From Nocardia brasiliensis NBRC 14402 (GTDB lineage: Bacteria > Actinomycetota > Actinomycetes > Mycobacteriales > Mycobacteriaceae): 64,000 nt of DNA. Location of the stretch: assembly GCF_000308475.2 (NCBI RefSeq), contig NZ_BAFT02000037.1, forward strand, positions 37,871-101,870, read 5' to 3'. Shown piece by piece: positions 1 to 10,493 of the stretch (its first letter is position 1; every line of letters begins with the position of its first letter). The notes beneath the pieces are model-generated. The model was not told the DNA's origin and ran no database searches. It was given only the letters and a program-made list of their open reading frames with translations. The position numbers were made by a program, and so were the translations under genes.

Positions 1-10
1 CGCGCCGAGT

Positions 11-3000
11 GTGCCAAAATCCCTCGAATCTACTGTGGTAGAACAGCTTCCGGAACAAGCGGACAATTCTGACGAGGATATCGCGGTGGTGGGCATGGCC
101 TGCCGCTATCCGGGTGGGGTGACCTCGCCGGAGCAGTTATGGGCGCTCGTCGCCGAGGGGCGCGATGCCATCGGTGATTTCCCGGACGACCGCGGCTGGG
201 ACCTCTCGCGGCTGTACCACCCCGATCCGGCCAATCTCGGCACCAGCTACACCAGGCACGGCGGATTCCTGTCCGGAGCAGCCGAATTCGATCCGCAATT
301 CTTCGGGATCAGCCCGCACGACGCGGTGGCGATGGATCCGCAGCACCGGTTGCCGCTCGAGGGCGCCTGGGAACTCTTCGAGCATGCGGGCATCGATCCG
401 ACGAGTCTGCGCGGCAGCGCGACGGGAGTGTTTCTCGGGGTCTGCAGCGGTGACTACTGCTACCTGACTCGGGAACCGGCGGCCGGCCTCGAGGGCAGGT
501 GGGGCCTCGGGATGATGGACAGTCTCGCGTCGGGCCGGGTGGCGTACGCCTTCGGGTTCCTCGGTCCGGCCATGAGCATCGATACCGCCTGCTCCTCCTC
601 GCTGGTGGCGGTACATCTGGCCGTGCAGTCGCTGCGCCGTGGCGAGAGCGCTCTCGCGGTCGTCGGCGGGGTCACGGTGATGTCCACTCCCGCAGTGCAT
701 GTGGAGTTCAGCAGGCAGCGTGCGCTCGCACCGGACGGACGGTGCAAGTCCTTCGCCGATGGCGCGGACGGCACCGGATTCTCCGAGGGCATGGGTCTGC
801 TGCTGCTGGAACGGCTCGGCGACGCACGACGCAACGGCCATCACGTGCATGCGATCCTGCGTGGCTCCGCGGTGAATTCCGACGGTGCGAGCAACGGCCT
901 GACCGCCCCCAACGGCCCGTCGCAAGAACGGGTGATCCGTGCCGCGCTGGCCGACGGCGGACTCGCGCCCGCCGACGTCGACGCCGTCGAAGGTCATGGC
1001 ACCGGCACCGTACTCGGCGATCCGATCGAGGTGAACGCACTGCTCGCCACCTACGGTCGCTCGCGATCGGCCGACCACCCGCTGTGGCTGGGCTCCCTCA
1101 AGTCCAATATCGGTCACACCTCGGCCGCCGCGGGCGTCGGCGGGCTGATCAAGACCATCATGGCGTTGCGGCACAACACACTTCCGCGCACTCTGCACGT
1201 CGACGCGCCCTCCCGGAAGGTGGACTGGGCAAGCGGGGCGGTCTCGCTGCTGACCGCCGCGGTGCCGTGGTCACCGGATCGGTCCGGCAGGCGGCGCCGC
1301 GCCGCGGTGTCGGCCTTCGGTATCAGCGGCACGAACGCGCATGTCATCGTCGAAGAGCCGCCGGCGCAACCGGTTTTCCGTGCCGCCGCGTCCCCGGTCC
1401 GAGACGCCGACGGTGTGGGTGCTCTCTGCGCGCACCCCACGAGCGCTCGCGCAGCAGGCCGATCGGCTGGGCGCCTGGCTCGACGGGCATCCGGGCCAGG
1501 ACCCCGCCGAGCTCGCGAGCGCGCTCGCCGAGACCCGAGCACATCTGGAGCACCGCGCGGCCCTCATCGGGACCGGGAGCGCCGAATTGCGCACCGCCCT
1601 CGGCTCCTTGGCCACCGGTGCCGTGAGCGGTTCGGTGATCACGGGACGTATCCGGCTGGATCGTAGATCCACCCTGGCGGTGATGTTTCCCGGGCAGGGC
1701 GCCCAGTACCTCGGCATGGGCACCGAATTGGCCGCGCTGTACCCGGTTTTCGCGAGGGCGTATCAAGACGTGCACACCGAACTCGATCGGCACGTGGATC
1801 GGCCGCTCGACCGGATCATCGCGGGCACGGATGAACCGGGTCTGCTCGATCAGACCGGTTACACCCAGGCGGCGCTGTTCGCTGTCGAGGTCGCGCTGTA
1901 CCGGCTCCTCGAATCCTTCGGGGTGCGACCGGCTTACCTGATCGGGCATTCGGTCGGTGAGTTCGCGGCCGCACATGTCTGCGGCGTGCTGGATCTGCCG
2001 GACGCCTGTCTGCTCGTGGCGTCGCGCGCCCGGCTCATGCAGGCGCTGCCCGCGGGCGGGGCGATGATCGCCGTGGAAGCCACCGAGGCCGAGATCCGCG
2101 CCGATCTTCGCGCCGCGGGGACCGATGTGGCCGTCGCGGCGGTGAACGGGCCTGCGGCGGTAGTGCTTTCCGGCTCGAACGAGGAGACCGTCGCGATCGC
2201 CGAGCGGTGGGCGGCGGCCGGGCGGCGGACCAAGCGCCTCACCGTCAGTCACGCCTTCCACTCGCCGCTCATGACCCCGATGCTGGCCGAATTCGCCGAT
2301 ATCGCCGAGCGGGTCACTGTCGGCAAACCGCGGATACCTGTCGTTTCGAACCTGACCGGTGCGCCCGCCGACGATTTCGGCACCGCCGAGTACTGGGTCC
2401 GGCATGTCCGGGATACCGTGCGGTTCGGTGCCGGGCTCGCCTGGCTCACCGCCGCGGGGGTCGACACTTTCTTGGAATCCGGTCCCGGCGGCCAGCTCTC
2501 GGTGCTCGCCAAAGGAAATCTCGCCCACTCCGGGCAGGACGCGGTGATCGTCCCGACGATGCGACCGCGCCGGTCCGAGAGCCGCACCCTGCTCACGGCG
2601 TTGGCCACGGCCTATGTCGGCGGTGCGCCGGTGACGTGGTCCCCGGGCCCACCGGCGAGCACGCGGCGGCTCGAACTGCCCACGTATCCGTTCGAACGGC
2701 AGCGTTACTGGGTCGAGCGTGCACCGTCGGTGCCTGCGGGCGGTGACTGCGGCCTCGTCCCCGATCGGCATCCGCTGTTCGCCGCGGCGCTGGAGCTGGC
2801 CGAGGGGACCGGCTCGCTGTTCGTCGGCAGCTGGACGGCGAGTACCCAGCCTTGGCTTCGTGATCACACGGTCTTCGGCGCCATCGTGGTCGCCGGCGCC
2901 GCGATCGTCGAGATCGCGACGCATCTCGGAAGCCGCTCGGGCACTCCGGCACTGACCGAACTGACCTTGCTGGCGCCGCTCGTGGTGCCGACCGATCGGC

Positions 3001-5342
3001 CGGTAGCGGTGCAGGTCCGGCTCGCGCCGCTCGGTGCCGGCAAGCAGTCGTTCACACTGCACGCCGACCTGGGTGCCGGTTGGACCCGGCATGCCACGGC
3101 CACGTTGAGTGCCGATGGCACTGTCGCGCAACCACTGTCGGCCACGCCACCGCCGGGAGCCGTCGCACTGGACATCGATGAGCTGTATCCGGAACTCGCC
3201 CGGCGCGGCCTCGGATACGGACCGGAATTCCAGCGTCTGCGGGCGGCATGGCGGCACGAGGACAGCCTCTACGCGCGGATCGACCCCGCGCCCACCGGGG
3301 CGGAGCCGGGCGAATTCCTCGTGCACCCAGGGACGCTCGACGCCGCCCTGCACGCCGCGTTGCTGGAACGTCCTGATGAAGACGGCACGGTATGGCTGCC
3401 GTTCCTCTGGTCGGGGGTCCGCATCCACCCGACGCGGCGATCCGGGTCCGCGTTGCTGGTCCGGTTGACCGCGGCGGGGCCGGATTCGGTGCGGATGACC
3501 GCGGTCGACGAAGCCGGTGCCGTGGTCGTGTCGGTCGAATCGGTGCTGGCACGCAAGGTTTCGCTGGCACAGCTCGCCGCGGCGCAGACCGTTGCGACGG
3601 ATTCGCTGTTCCGTTGCGAATGGCAGGTCGCCGACCTGATCGCGGAGGCGTCGGATCCGGTGGCGGTCGCGGCGGTGGGCACGGCGCAGGTCACCGATGC
3701 GCGTCGGTATGCGGACCTGCCGGCGCTGATCTCGGATATCGAATCCGGCGGGGCGGTACCGGAACTGATCGTCGTCGACCCCGCCGCGAACATCTCGGCA
3801 TCGATCGCCGACGCCGACGTGCCGACCGCGGCCACGACGGTCGCGCACCAGGCGTTGCGCCTGGTCCAAGAGTGGCTGTCGGACAGTCGATGGGCCGGAG
3901 CCCGGTTGCTGTTCTGCACCCGCGGCGCGGTGTCCGCGCGGTCCTCGGATGTGCTGGATCCCCGGGTAGCCCCCGTGTGGGGACTGGTCCGTAGCGCCCA
4001 GACCGAGCATCCGGATCGGTTCCTGCTCGCCGATGTCGAGACATCGATCGATGCCGGCACGCTCGGCTGTGTGGTGCGTGCAGGCATTCCCCAGCTGGCG
4101 GTGCGGGACGGGCAGGTGCTCGTGCCACGGTTGCGGCCGATGCGCGCGCCGGCCGGCGGCGCGCCCTGGTCCGAGCTCGACGGCTCGGTGTTGATCACCG
4201 GCGGTACCGGCGGACTCGGCGCGCTCGTCGCCGAACACCTGGTGGCCGAGCACGGTGTGCGACGGCTGATTCTGGTCGGCCGGCGCGGTGCGCAGGCCGC
4301 CGGAGCGCCGGAACTCGTTGCCCGGCTGCGGGAATCGGGCGCCGAGGTCGAGCTCGCCGCCTGTGATGTCGCCGATCGCGCCGAGCTCGCATCGCTGCTC
4401 ACCCGGATCCGCGCCGGGCATCGGCTGCGCGCGATCGTGCACGCGGCCGGCGTCCTCGACGACGGCATGATCGAGGCGTTGACCGCCGAGCGCTTGGACC
4501 GCGTGCTGCGCCCGAAGGCGGCGGCCTGGCATCTGCACGAATTGACGGCGGACCTCGACCTCGTCGCGTTCGTCCTGTTCTCGTCGGCGGCGGGCGTGCT
4601 CGGCGCACCGGGCCAAGCGAACTACGCTGCCGCCAACGCCTTTCTGGACGGATTGGCCTGCTGGCGGCGGGCGCAGGGCCTCGCCGCGGTGTCGATGGCC
4701 TGGGGCATGTGGGCGCAGCCGAGTGCGATGACCAGTGAGCTGACCGCGGCCGACAAGGCGCGCCTGGCCCGGGCCGGGTTCCTGCCACTGGAGCGGCGAG
4801 CGGGACTGCGATTGTTCGACGCGACAGCCGCCTGCACTGAGCCGTCCGTCATCCCGTTGGCGCTCGATCCGGTCGCGCTGCGCGCCTCGGGAATCCCGCT
4901 CTCGCCGGTACTCGCGGATCTGGCTCCCGCCGCCGCTCCTACTGCGGTGTCGGGGACGTTCGGCGCGCAGTTGGCGCAATTGCGGGGCAGCGAAAGGGAA
5001 TCGGAGCTGCTGCGGCTGGTCTGCGTGGAGGTCGCGAGTGTCTTGCGCTATCCGTCCGGCGACGCGGTCGATCCGCAGCGAGCCTTCTCCGATCTCGGCT
5101 TCGACTCGCTGGGTGCGGTGGAACTGCGTAACCGGCTGAGTTTCGAAACCGGCCTGGTGATACCGACCACCGTGATCTTCGATCATCCCTCGCCCGCCGC
5201 GATCGCGGACTACCTGCACGACGCGATGTTCGGCTCGACAGGCGCACCAACGGAATTCGCGGCCGAACAGAGCGCGGCCGGGGCGGAACTGGACGAGATG
5301 GACGCAGAGTCGCTCATCCGGCTGGCGCTGTCCGAAGACTGA
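11..5342 (+). CDS. Modular type I polyketide synthase, KS-AT-DH-KR-ACP, frameshifted in the KS-AT linker
   Basis: One extension module split over two frames. The first frame (11 to about 1400) carries the ketosynthase with Cys194 in DTACSSS, His329 in EGHGTGT and His369 in SNIGHT. The second frame (from about 1400) carries the rest. The acyltransferase has GHSVGE near 1945 and HAFH at 2250-2261, which indicates malonyl-CoA. The dehydratase His is at 2865-2867, but the usual Pro of HxxxGxxxxP is Ala; its HPGTLDAA Asp motif is present. The ketoreductase has GGTGGLG and an LDD motif, so B-type, with SS and NY catalytic residues. The ACP has GFDSLG. There is no enoylreductase. Moving between frames needs one surplus base between about 1365 and 1400, where TTTT (1374-1377) and CCCC (1392-1395) lie. 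The GTG at 11 has no visible ribosome site and the frame is open to the window edge, so the true start may lie outside. Confidence 0.85.
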
Positions 5343-5362
5343 TTCGACAGGGGTTGTCCACC

Positions 5363-8300
5363 ATGGCCGTCGACGGCGATGAGCTGGTGCGTGCACTGCG
5401 CACGACGATGAAGGAAAACGTGCGGCTGCGCGCGGAGGCAGAACAGCGCCGCGAGCCGATCGCGGTCGTCGGCATGGCATGCCGGTATCCAGGTGGTGCC
5501 AGTTCGCCGGAGCAGTTGTGGGAGCTGGTCGCCGCGGGCCGCGACGCGATCGGGGACTTTCCCGATGATCGCGGCTGGGACCTGGCACGGCTCTATGACC
5601 CCGACCCTGATCACAAGGGCACCTCGTATGTCCGTTCCGGCGGATTCATCGCGGGCGCAGCCGATTTCGACCCGCGGTTCTTCGCGTTGAGCCCACGGGA
5701 AGCGATCGCGCTGGATCCGCAGCAGCGGTTGCTGCTGGAGGGGACCTGGGAGTTGCTGGAACACGCGGGTCTCGACCCCGCTGCCCTGCGCGGCAGCCGG
5801 ACCGGTGTGTTCGCCGCGACGATGTATCAGGACTACACCTGGCTCTCCGCCCAGCACGCGGACGCCCTCAACGGACGTTGGGGACTCGGCATGATGGGCA
5901 GCGTCCTGTCGGGTCGCGTGGCGTATACCTTCGGCTTCAACGGGCCCGCGCTCACGGTGGATACGGCTTGTTCCTCGTCACTGGTGGCGACGCACTTGGC
6001 GATGCAGTCGCTGCGGCGCGGCGAAAGCGATCTCGCGGTCGCGGGCGGTGCGACCGTGATGGCCACCCCGTCGGTGATTCTCGAATTCAGCAGGCAACGC
6101 GCACTCGCACCGGACGGCCGGTGTAAATCCTTCGCGGACAACGCCGATGGCACCGGCTGGTCGGAGGGCATGGGTTTGCTGCTGTTGGAACGGCTCGGTG
6201 ACGCGCAGCGCAACGGCCATCACATTCATGCCGTGCTCCGTGGATCGGCCGTGAACTCCGACGGCGCCAGCAACGGTCTGACCGCGCCGAGCGGTCCCGC
6301 CCAGGAGCGCGTGATCCGCGCCGCACTCGCCGATGCCGGCCTGGGTCCGGCCGAGGTCGACGCGGTGGAGGCGCACGGCACCGGCACCACGCTCGGCGAT
6401 CCGATCGAAGCGAACGCGCTGCTCGCGACCTACGGGCGCGACCACCACGCGGATCGTCCGCTGTGGCTCGGTTCGTTGAAGTCGAACATCGGTCACACCC
6501 AGGCGGCGGCGGGGGTGGGCGGACTGCTCAAGATGATCATGGCCCTGCGGCATGACACGCTGCCGCGGACGCTGCACGCGGAAGTGCCGTCCAGCCGGGT
6601 GGATTGGGGCGACGGAGCCGTCTCACTGCTGCGCAGTCACCGGCCGTGGCGTCGAGACGTCGCCGGTGCACCGCGCCGCGCCGGGGTCTCCGCGTTCGGC
6701 GCCAGTGGTACCAACGCCCACGTCATCGTGGAAGAGCCGCCCGTCACGCCGGCAGTGGAAGACGTTGCCGCGCAGCCGGATCCCACGTCGCCGACGGTGT
6801 GGCTGTTGTCGGCGCGGACCGCAGCGGCGCTCACAGCACGAGCAGCGCAGCTCGGCGCCTGGCTCGACGCCCATCCCGCGCACCGGCCCGTCGACCTCGC
6901 CCACAGTTTGGCCACCACCCGGGCGCATCTCGAATACCGCGCCGCCATCGTCGGTACCGGCGTGGCCGAATTACGCTCGGCCCTGCGGGTACTCGCGGAA
7001 CAAGCCGCACCGAAGCGGATGACGTACCGCGATCGCATCGCCCGCGGTACCGGGACGAAGGGAGGCCATCGGGTCGCCTACGTCGTCGGGTCCGACCGTG
7101 CCGAGTGGCCTCGCGCTGTGGTGGACCTTCTCAGAGCCGCACCGGTTTTCGCCGAGCGGTTCCGGGCCTGTGCCGATGCACTGCTCCGCAACGGCGGCGC
7201 AGACCTGCGCGCGGTGGTGACCGGGGCGACAGGTGCGCCACCGGCCGACCGGGACGACGTCGCACGGCAGGGATTGTTCGCGCTCGCCGTGGCATCCGCG
7301 GCGGTCTGGCAGGAGTATCTGCCGGCGTCGGTACCTGTGATAGACGACAACGTCTGTCCCGCGGCCGGCCGATTCCTCTCGGGCACTGTCACGCTGGAAC
7401 AGGCTGCGCGGGAAGTCGTCTCGAACATGTCGCAGCCGCCGAGCCGACGCCTCGCCGAACTGGTGATGGCCGGTTATCGCACCTTCATCGAACTCGGTCC
7501 CCGAGCGGATGGACCAAGCGGCATCGCCGAGCAGGTCGCCGAAACGGACAGTGCGAGAAGGGCAGTCGTGCTGGCGGGCTTGGCGCCGTTCGACCGCGCC
7601 GGCACCTACGACATCGCCGGCGCCGTTGCCACGGCCTACGCCTGCGGCGCCACTGTCGACTGGTCCCGCCTGGTCCCGCCCGGTCGCCGGATCGACTTGC
7701 CCACCTATCCTTTTCAACGCAGCCGATTCTGGCTGGAACCGGTTGCCGAAACCCCGCCGCCGCCCCCGCAGGCCCCCGCCGCGAGCGGTCATACGCTCAC
7801 GGCGCTCCTGCGCCGGGCCGATGCGGCGGGCGATCTCCTCGGCGGAGTCGAGATGCTCGTCGCGGCCTCGCGCTATCGGCACAGTTTCGATTCGGCGACG
7901 CGCGGCGCGCATCCGGGATCGGCCATGCTGCTGTCCGAGGGAGCCAGCCCCGTCGTGGTCTGTATCCCGTCCTTTCTGGCGGGCTCGGGCCCGCACCAAT
8001 TCATCCGGCTGACCACCGAGTTCACGACTCGGCCGCGTGCTTTCGCATTGCGGCTACCGGGCTTCGGCAGTGCCACCGCGCAGCCGGACTCCTGGCAGGC
8101 GGCACTCGACTCCCTCGCCGACACCATCGCGACGGCGTGTGGCGACCTGCCGTTCGTACTGGTCGGCCATTCGATCGGTGGGGTTCTCGCGCACGCGTTG
8201 ACCGACCACCTCGACCGCGCGGGCCGTCCGCCGTCCGGCCTCGTGCTGGTTGACACCTTCGACCCCGCTCCCGGGCACCGGCAGGAGACTTTCCGCTGGG

Positions 8301-8584
8301 CGATGCGGCACATCATGAGCCTCGACCCGGCCGGTGTCGTAGTCGGTGACGACAATCTCCTGGCGATGGCGAACTACTTGCGGTTGTTCGACGAATGGCA
8401 CCCTGCGCAGATCACTGTTCCGGCCTTGGCGTTGGCGGCGACCGGCACCACTGCTGCCGCGCCGCATTGGCAGATCGGCGCGACACAGGTGCAGGTGGCC
8501 GCCGATCACTTCTCCATCCTGGACGCGCACGCCGCTGCGGCCGCGCGCGCCATCGAGCCGTGGTTGCGGGCTATCGCGGGGTGA
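5363..8584 (+). CDS. Atypical terminal type I PKS: docking helix, KS, degenerate AT, thioesterase, no ACP
   Basis: ATG 5363 follows ACAGGGG. Residues 1-35 form a charged helix typical of PKS docking domains. The ketosynthase is intact (Cys203 in DTACSSS, EAHGTGT, SNIGHTQ). The KS-AT linker is normal, but the AT is a remnant of about 230 residues. There is no GQG motif and no GHSxGE; the equivalent stretch reads [10 protein letters not shown]. The substrate-binding lobe is missing, and the text jumps to the AT C-terminal end (FIELGP, then the post-[13 protein letters not shown]). No ACP follows. Instead a thioesterase begins near residue 810, with GHSIGG (Ser937) and DHFSIL. The protein may take an extender from the free ACP encoded at 12833-13114, or act only in chain transfer and release; both are inference. 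The 3' end overlaps the convergent MaoC gene by 14 bases. Confidence 0.9.
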   Translation: MAVDGDELVRALRTTMKENVRLRAEAEQRREPIAVVGMACRYPGGASSPEQLWELVAAGRDAIGDFPDDRGWDLARLYDPDPDHKGTSYVRSGGFIAGAADFDPRFFALSPREAIALDPQQRLLLEGTWELLEHAGLDPAALRGSRTGVFAATMYQDYTWLSAQHADALNGRWGLGMMGSVLSGRVAYTFGFNGPALTVDTACSSSLVATHLAMQSLRRGESDLAVAGGATVMATPSVILEFSRQRALAPDGRCKSFADNADGTGWSEGMGLLLLERLGDAQRNGHHIHAVLRGSAVNSDGASNGLTAPSGPAQERVIRAALADAGLGPAEVDAVEAHGTGTTLGDPIEANALLATYGRDHHADRPLWLGSLKSNIGHTQAAAGVGGLLKMIMALRHDTLPRTLHAEVPSSRVDWGDGAVSLLRSHRPWRRDVAGAPRRAGVSAFGASGTNAHVIVEEPPVTPAVEDVAAQPDPTSPTVWLLSARTAAALTARAAQLGAWLDAHPAHRPVDLAHSLATTRAHLEYRAAIVGTGVAELRSALRVLAEQAAPKRMTYRDRIARGTGTKGGHRVAYVVGSDRAEWPRAVVDLLRAAPVFAERFRACADALLRNGGADLRAVVTGATGAPPADRDDVARQGLFALAVASAAVWQEYLPASVPVIDDNVCPAAGRFLSGTVTLEQAAREVVSNMSQPPSRRLAELVMAGYRTFIELGPRADGPSGIAEQVAETDSARRAVVLAGLAPFDRAGTYDIAGAVATAYACGATVDWSRLVPPGRRIDLPTYPFQRSRFWLEPVAETPPPPPQAPAASGHTLTALLRRADAAGDLLGGVEMLVAASRYRHSFDSATRGAHPGSAMLLSEGASPVVVCIPSFLAGSGPHQFIRLTTEFTTRPRAFALRLPGFGSATAQPDSWQAALDSLADTIATACGDLPFVLVGHSIGGVLAHALTDHLDRAGRPPSGLVLVDTFDPAPGHRQETFRWAMRHIMSLDPAGVVVGDDNLLAMANYLRLFDEWHPAQITVPALALAATGTTAAAPHWQIGATQVQVAADHFSILDAHAAAAARAIEPWLRAIAG

Positions 8585-9446
8585 GGGAGGCGGTGAGATG
8601 CGCGAATCCCTTGTCCGCGTGCCGCAGTGACAGGTGCCAACCGGACCCGTCGTTCGTGCGTTCGACGGCCAGCCGGGCCTCGCCCGGAACGAGCATCGGC
8701 TTGCCGAAGGTGACGTCATAGGCGCAGGCGGCGGGGAACTCGCCCGGTACCGAGCCGAGAACGGCTGCCGCCTGCCACATTCCGTGCGCGATCGGCCCGG
8801 GGAAACCGAGGAGGCGGGCGCCGATCCCCGAGACATGGATCGGGTTGTAGTCCCCGGAGGCGGCGGCGTAGTGGTTGACAGTCCGCTGATCGACGCGCAA
8901 CGGGGCGCCGGACAGCACCTGCGAGTCGTCGCTCCGACCGTCCGGGCGGGGACCGGCGGGACGCTTCTGCTGTTTCAACAGCGTCGCTGTCTGTTTCCAC
9001 ACCGGTTCCCCGGCGGTGGACACCTCGCTGATCAGATCGAAGACCTTGCCCCGCCGATGGTCGCGCAGATCCGCCGCGTGCACGGTGACGTCCAGCAGTT
9101 CGTCGTTACGCAGCGGCCGTCGTTGCTCGATGACGTTGCGCAGGTGGACGAGTCCGGGCAGCGCGAACGGGAAATCGCGGGCCACCATCAGGCGCATCGC
9201 CACCGGATTGGCCAGGACGGACGGATAGGTGAGCGGCAGTGCGCCGGTGTCGGGGAGGCCGCAGGCTGCGCGATACGCGTCGAGTTCGGCTGGGCGCACG
9301 GGTGCGCCGGCCATTGTCAGTTTCGTGTTCGGCAGTGCCTGCGGCCGCGCATTGAGCACCGGGATCGGCAGTGCGCCGACGAAGGCCCGCAGATACAACT
9401 CGGCGATCCGAGGTCTGCTCGACAGCTGCTCGGTGGATGAACTCAT
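8571..9446 (-). CDS. MaoC-like hot-dog hydratase/dehydratase
   Basis: A 291-residue protein. The C-terminal half has the MaoC signature, with SGDYNPIH (catalytic Asp and His of the hydratase-2 type) followed by [11 protein letters not shown]. The N-terminal half resembles the non-catalytic hot-dog domain of double-domain MaoC proteins. Such enzymes add or remove water on 2-enoyl or 3-hydroxyacyl thioesters. It is the last gene of the minus-strand block and lies 29 bases after the enoyl-CoA hydratase gene. It could assist the PKS dehydratase, whose HxxxGxxxxP motif is imperfect; that role is inferred. The ATG at 9446 has only a weak Shine-Dalgarno sequence. A longer open frame upstream runs through the hydratase gene in another frame and was not used. 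Confidence 0.85.
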   Translation of the reverse strand: MSSSTEQLSSRPRIAELYLRAFVGALPIPVLNARPQALPNTKLTMAGAPVRPAELDAYRAACGLPDTGALPLTYPSVLANPVAMRLMVARDFPFALPGLVHLRNVIEQRRPLRNDELLDVTVHAADLRDHRRGKVFDLISEVSTAGEPVWKQTATLLKQQKRPAGPRPDGRSDDSQVLSGAPLRVDQRTVNHYAAASGDYNPIHVSGIGARLLGFPGPIAHGMWQAAAVLGSVPGEFPAACAYDVTFGKPMLVPGEARLAVERTNDGSGWHLSLRHADKGFAHLTASLTPR

Positions 9447-9475
9447 GGGGCTACCCGTTCGTCGTAGTGAGCTGG

Positions 9476-10468
9476 TCAGGACGGCGTGGGCAACGGAGCG
9501 GCTCCGTGATCGGGTTCGGGTACCGCGTATTTGCGACCCACCCGGGTACCGTCGCGCCAGCTCTGCGGCCGGGCCAGGAACGGTGTGTCGCCGAGCGTGG
9601 CGACGTCGTCCACGAGCGCGGTCAGGCGACGGTGCGCGGTAACGGACGAGGCCGCGCCGAGGAATTCGGCGGCCTCGGTGCGCAGGCCCTGCGAAAGCGG
9701 CTGGCTTGCACCGAAGTAGACGCTGTGTTTGATGGCGCGCACGGCGGTCCTGGGCCGGGTCGCCAGCCGAGCCGCCGTGGCGCAGGTGTATTCGAGCAGT
9801 TCGGCCGGCGGTACCACGGCCTCGACGAGGCCGGCCTGCAGTGCCTGCTGCACGGTCAGGGTGGCGCCGTCGAGCAGCAGGTCCAGTGTGCGCGCCGTGC
9901 CGAGCATGCGAGCGAGCCGTTGACTCGCGCCACCGCCGGTGGACAGCCCGGCCAGGATCTCGATATTGCCCAGGACGATGCGTGCGTCGTCGGCGGCGCA
10001 ACGCAGATCGCAGGCGAGTGCGAGCTCGAAGCCGCCGCCCAGCGCCGGACCATTGATCGCCGAAAGGTACACCGCACCAGAATGATTCATCCGCAGCACG
10101 GTCTGCCGCCAGCGGTGTGCCCAGACCGCGCCGACACCCGCGGCGCCACCGAAACGTTCGGCCGCGGTGGCGACGCCGGGCAACCGCAGGACGAGATCCA
10201 GCGCGCGCACACCGATCTGCAGCAGGGGCGCGGGCAGCCGCGGCGCCATCGCGGAAGTGTCGCGCAGTGCGGTCGGTTCGGCGTGGCCGAGGAACCGGCC
10301 GTCCACACCGCCGGTCAACACGACGGCTCCGACCGAGGGATCAGCCTCCACGGCCTGCGTCAGCAGGTCGAGATCGCGGATGAGGGCGGCGGTGACGAAG
10401 TTCGACGGCGGATCGGCGTAGCGGGCGATGACCACTCGCCCGGTCTGGCTCAGTTCTAACGTCTCCAT
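9476..10468 (-). CDS. Enoyl-CoA hydratase/isomerase (crotonase) family protein
   Basis: A 330-residue crotonase-fold protein. INGPALGGGFELALACD supplies the oxyanion-hole glycines and the first catalytic Glu. GNIEILAGLSTGGGA supplies the second Glu, so both acid/base residues of a hydratase are kept. It is longer than the usual 260 residues because of an insert of about 60 residues around positions 75-130 and a C-terminal extension. It starts at ATG 10468 after AGGGAG and lies 25 bases beyond the MMPL gene. In PKS clusters such proteins can act in beta-branching or in dehydration and isomerisation, but no HMG-synthase is visible here, so beta-branching is not supported. Confidence 0.85.
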   Translation of the reverse strand: METLELSQTGRVVIARYADPPSNFVTAALIRDLDLLTQAVEADPSVGAVVLTGGVDGRFLGHAEPTALRDTSAMAPRLPAPLLQIGVRALDLVLRLPGVATAAERFGGAAGVGAVWAHRWRQTVLRMNHSGAVYLSAINGPALGGGFELALACDLRCAADDARIVLGNIEILAGLSTGGGASQRLARMLGTARTLDLLLDGATLTVQQALQAGLVEAVVPPAELLEYTCATAARLATRPRTAVRAIKHSVYFGASQPLSQGLRTEAAEFLGAASSVTAHRRLTALVDDVATLGDTPFLARPQSWRDGTRVGRKYAVPEPDHGAAPLPTPS

Positions 10469-10493
10469 CGGAAATCACTCCCTTGCAACGGAA

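Noticed and set aside
1341..1410. Programmed ribosomal frameshifting in the PKS gene
   Set aside because: No slippery heptamer with a downstream structure is evident, and intact PKS genes do not use this. A sequence error or mutation is simpler.
1344..5588. A 1414-codon open frame antisense to the PKS genes
   Set aside because: Its protein has no recognisable domain and is rich in Arg, Gly and Pro, as expected for the antisense of a GC-rich gene. The plus strand encodes clear PKS domains.
8571..10001. A 476-residue version of the MaoC protein
   Set aside because: The added N-terminal half is an Arg-rich shadow of the enoyl-CoA hydratase gene.
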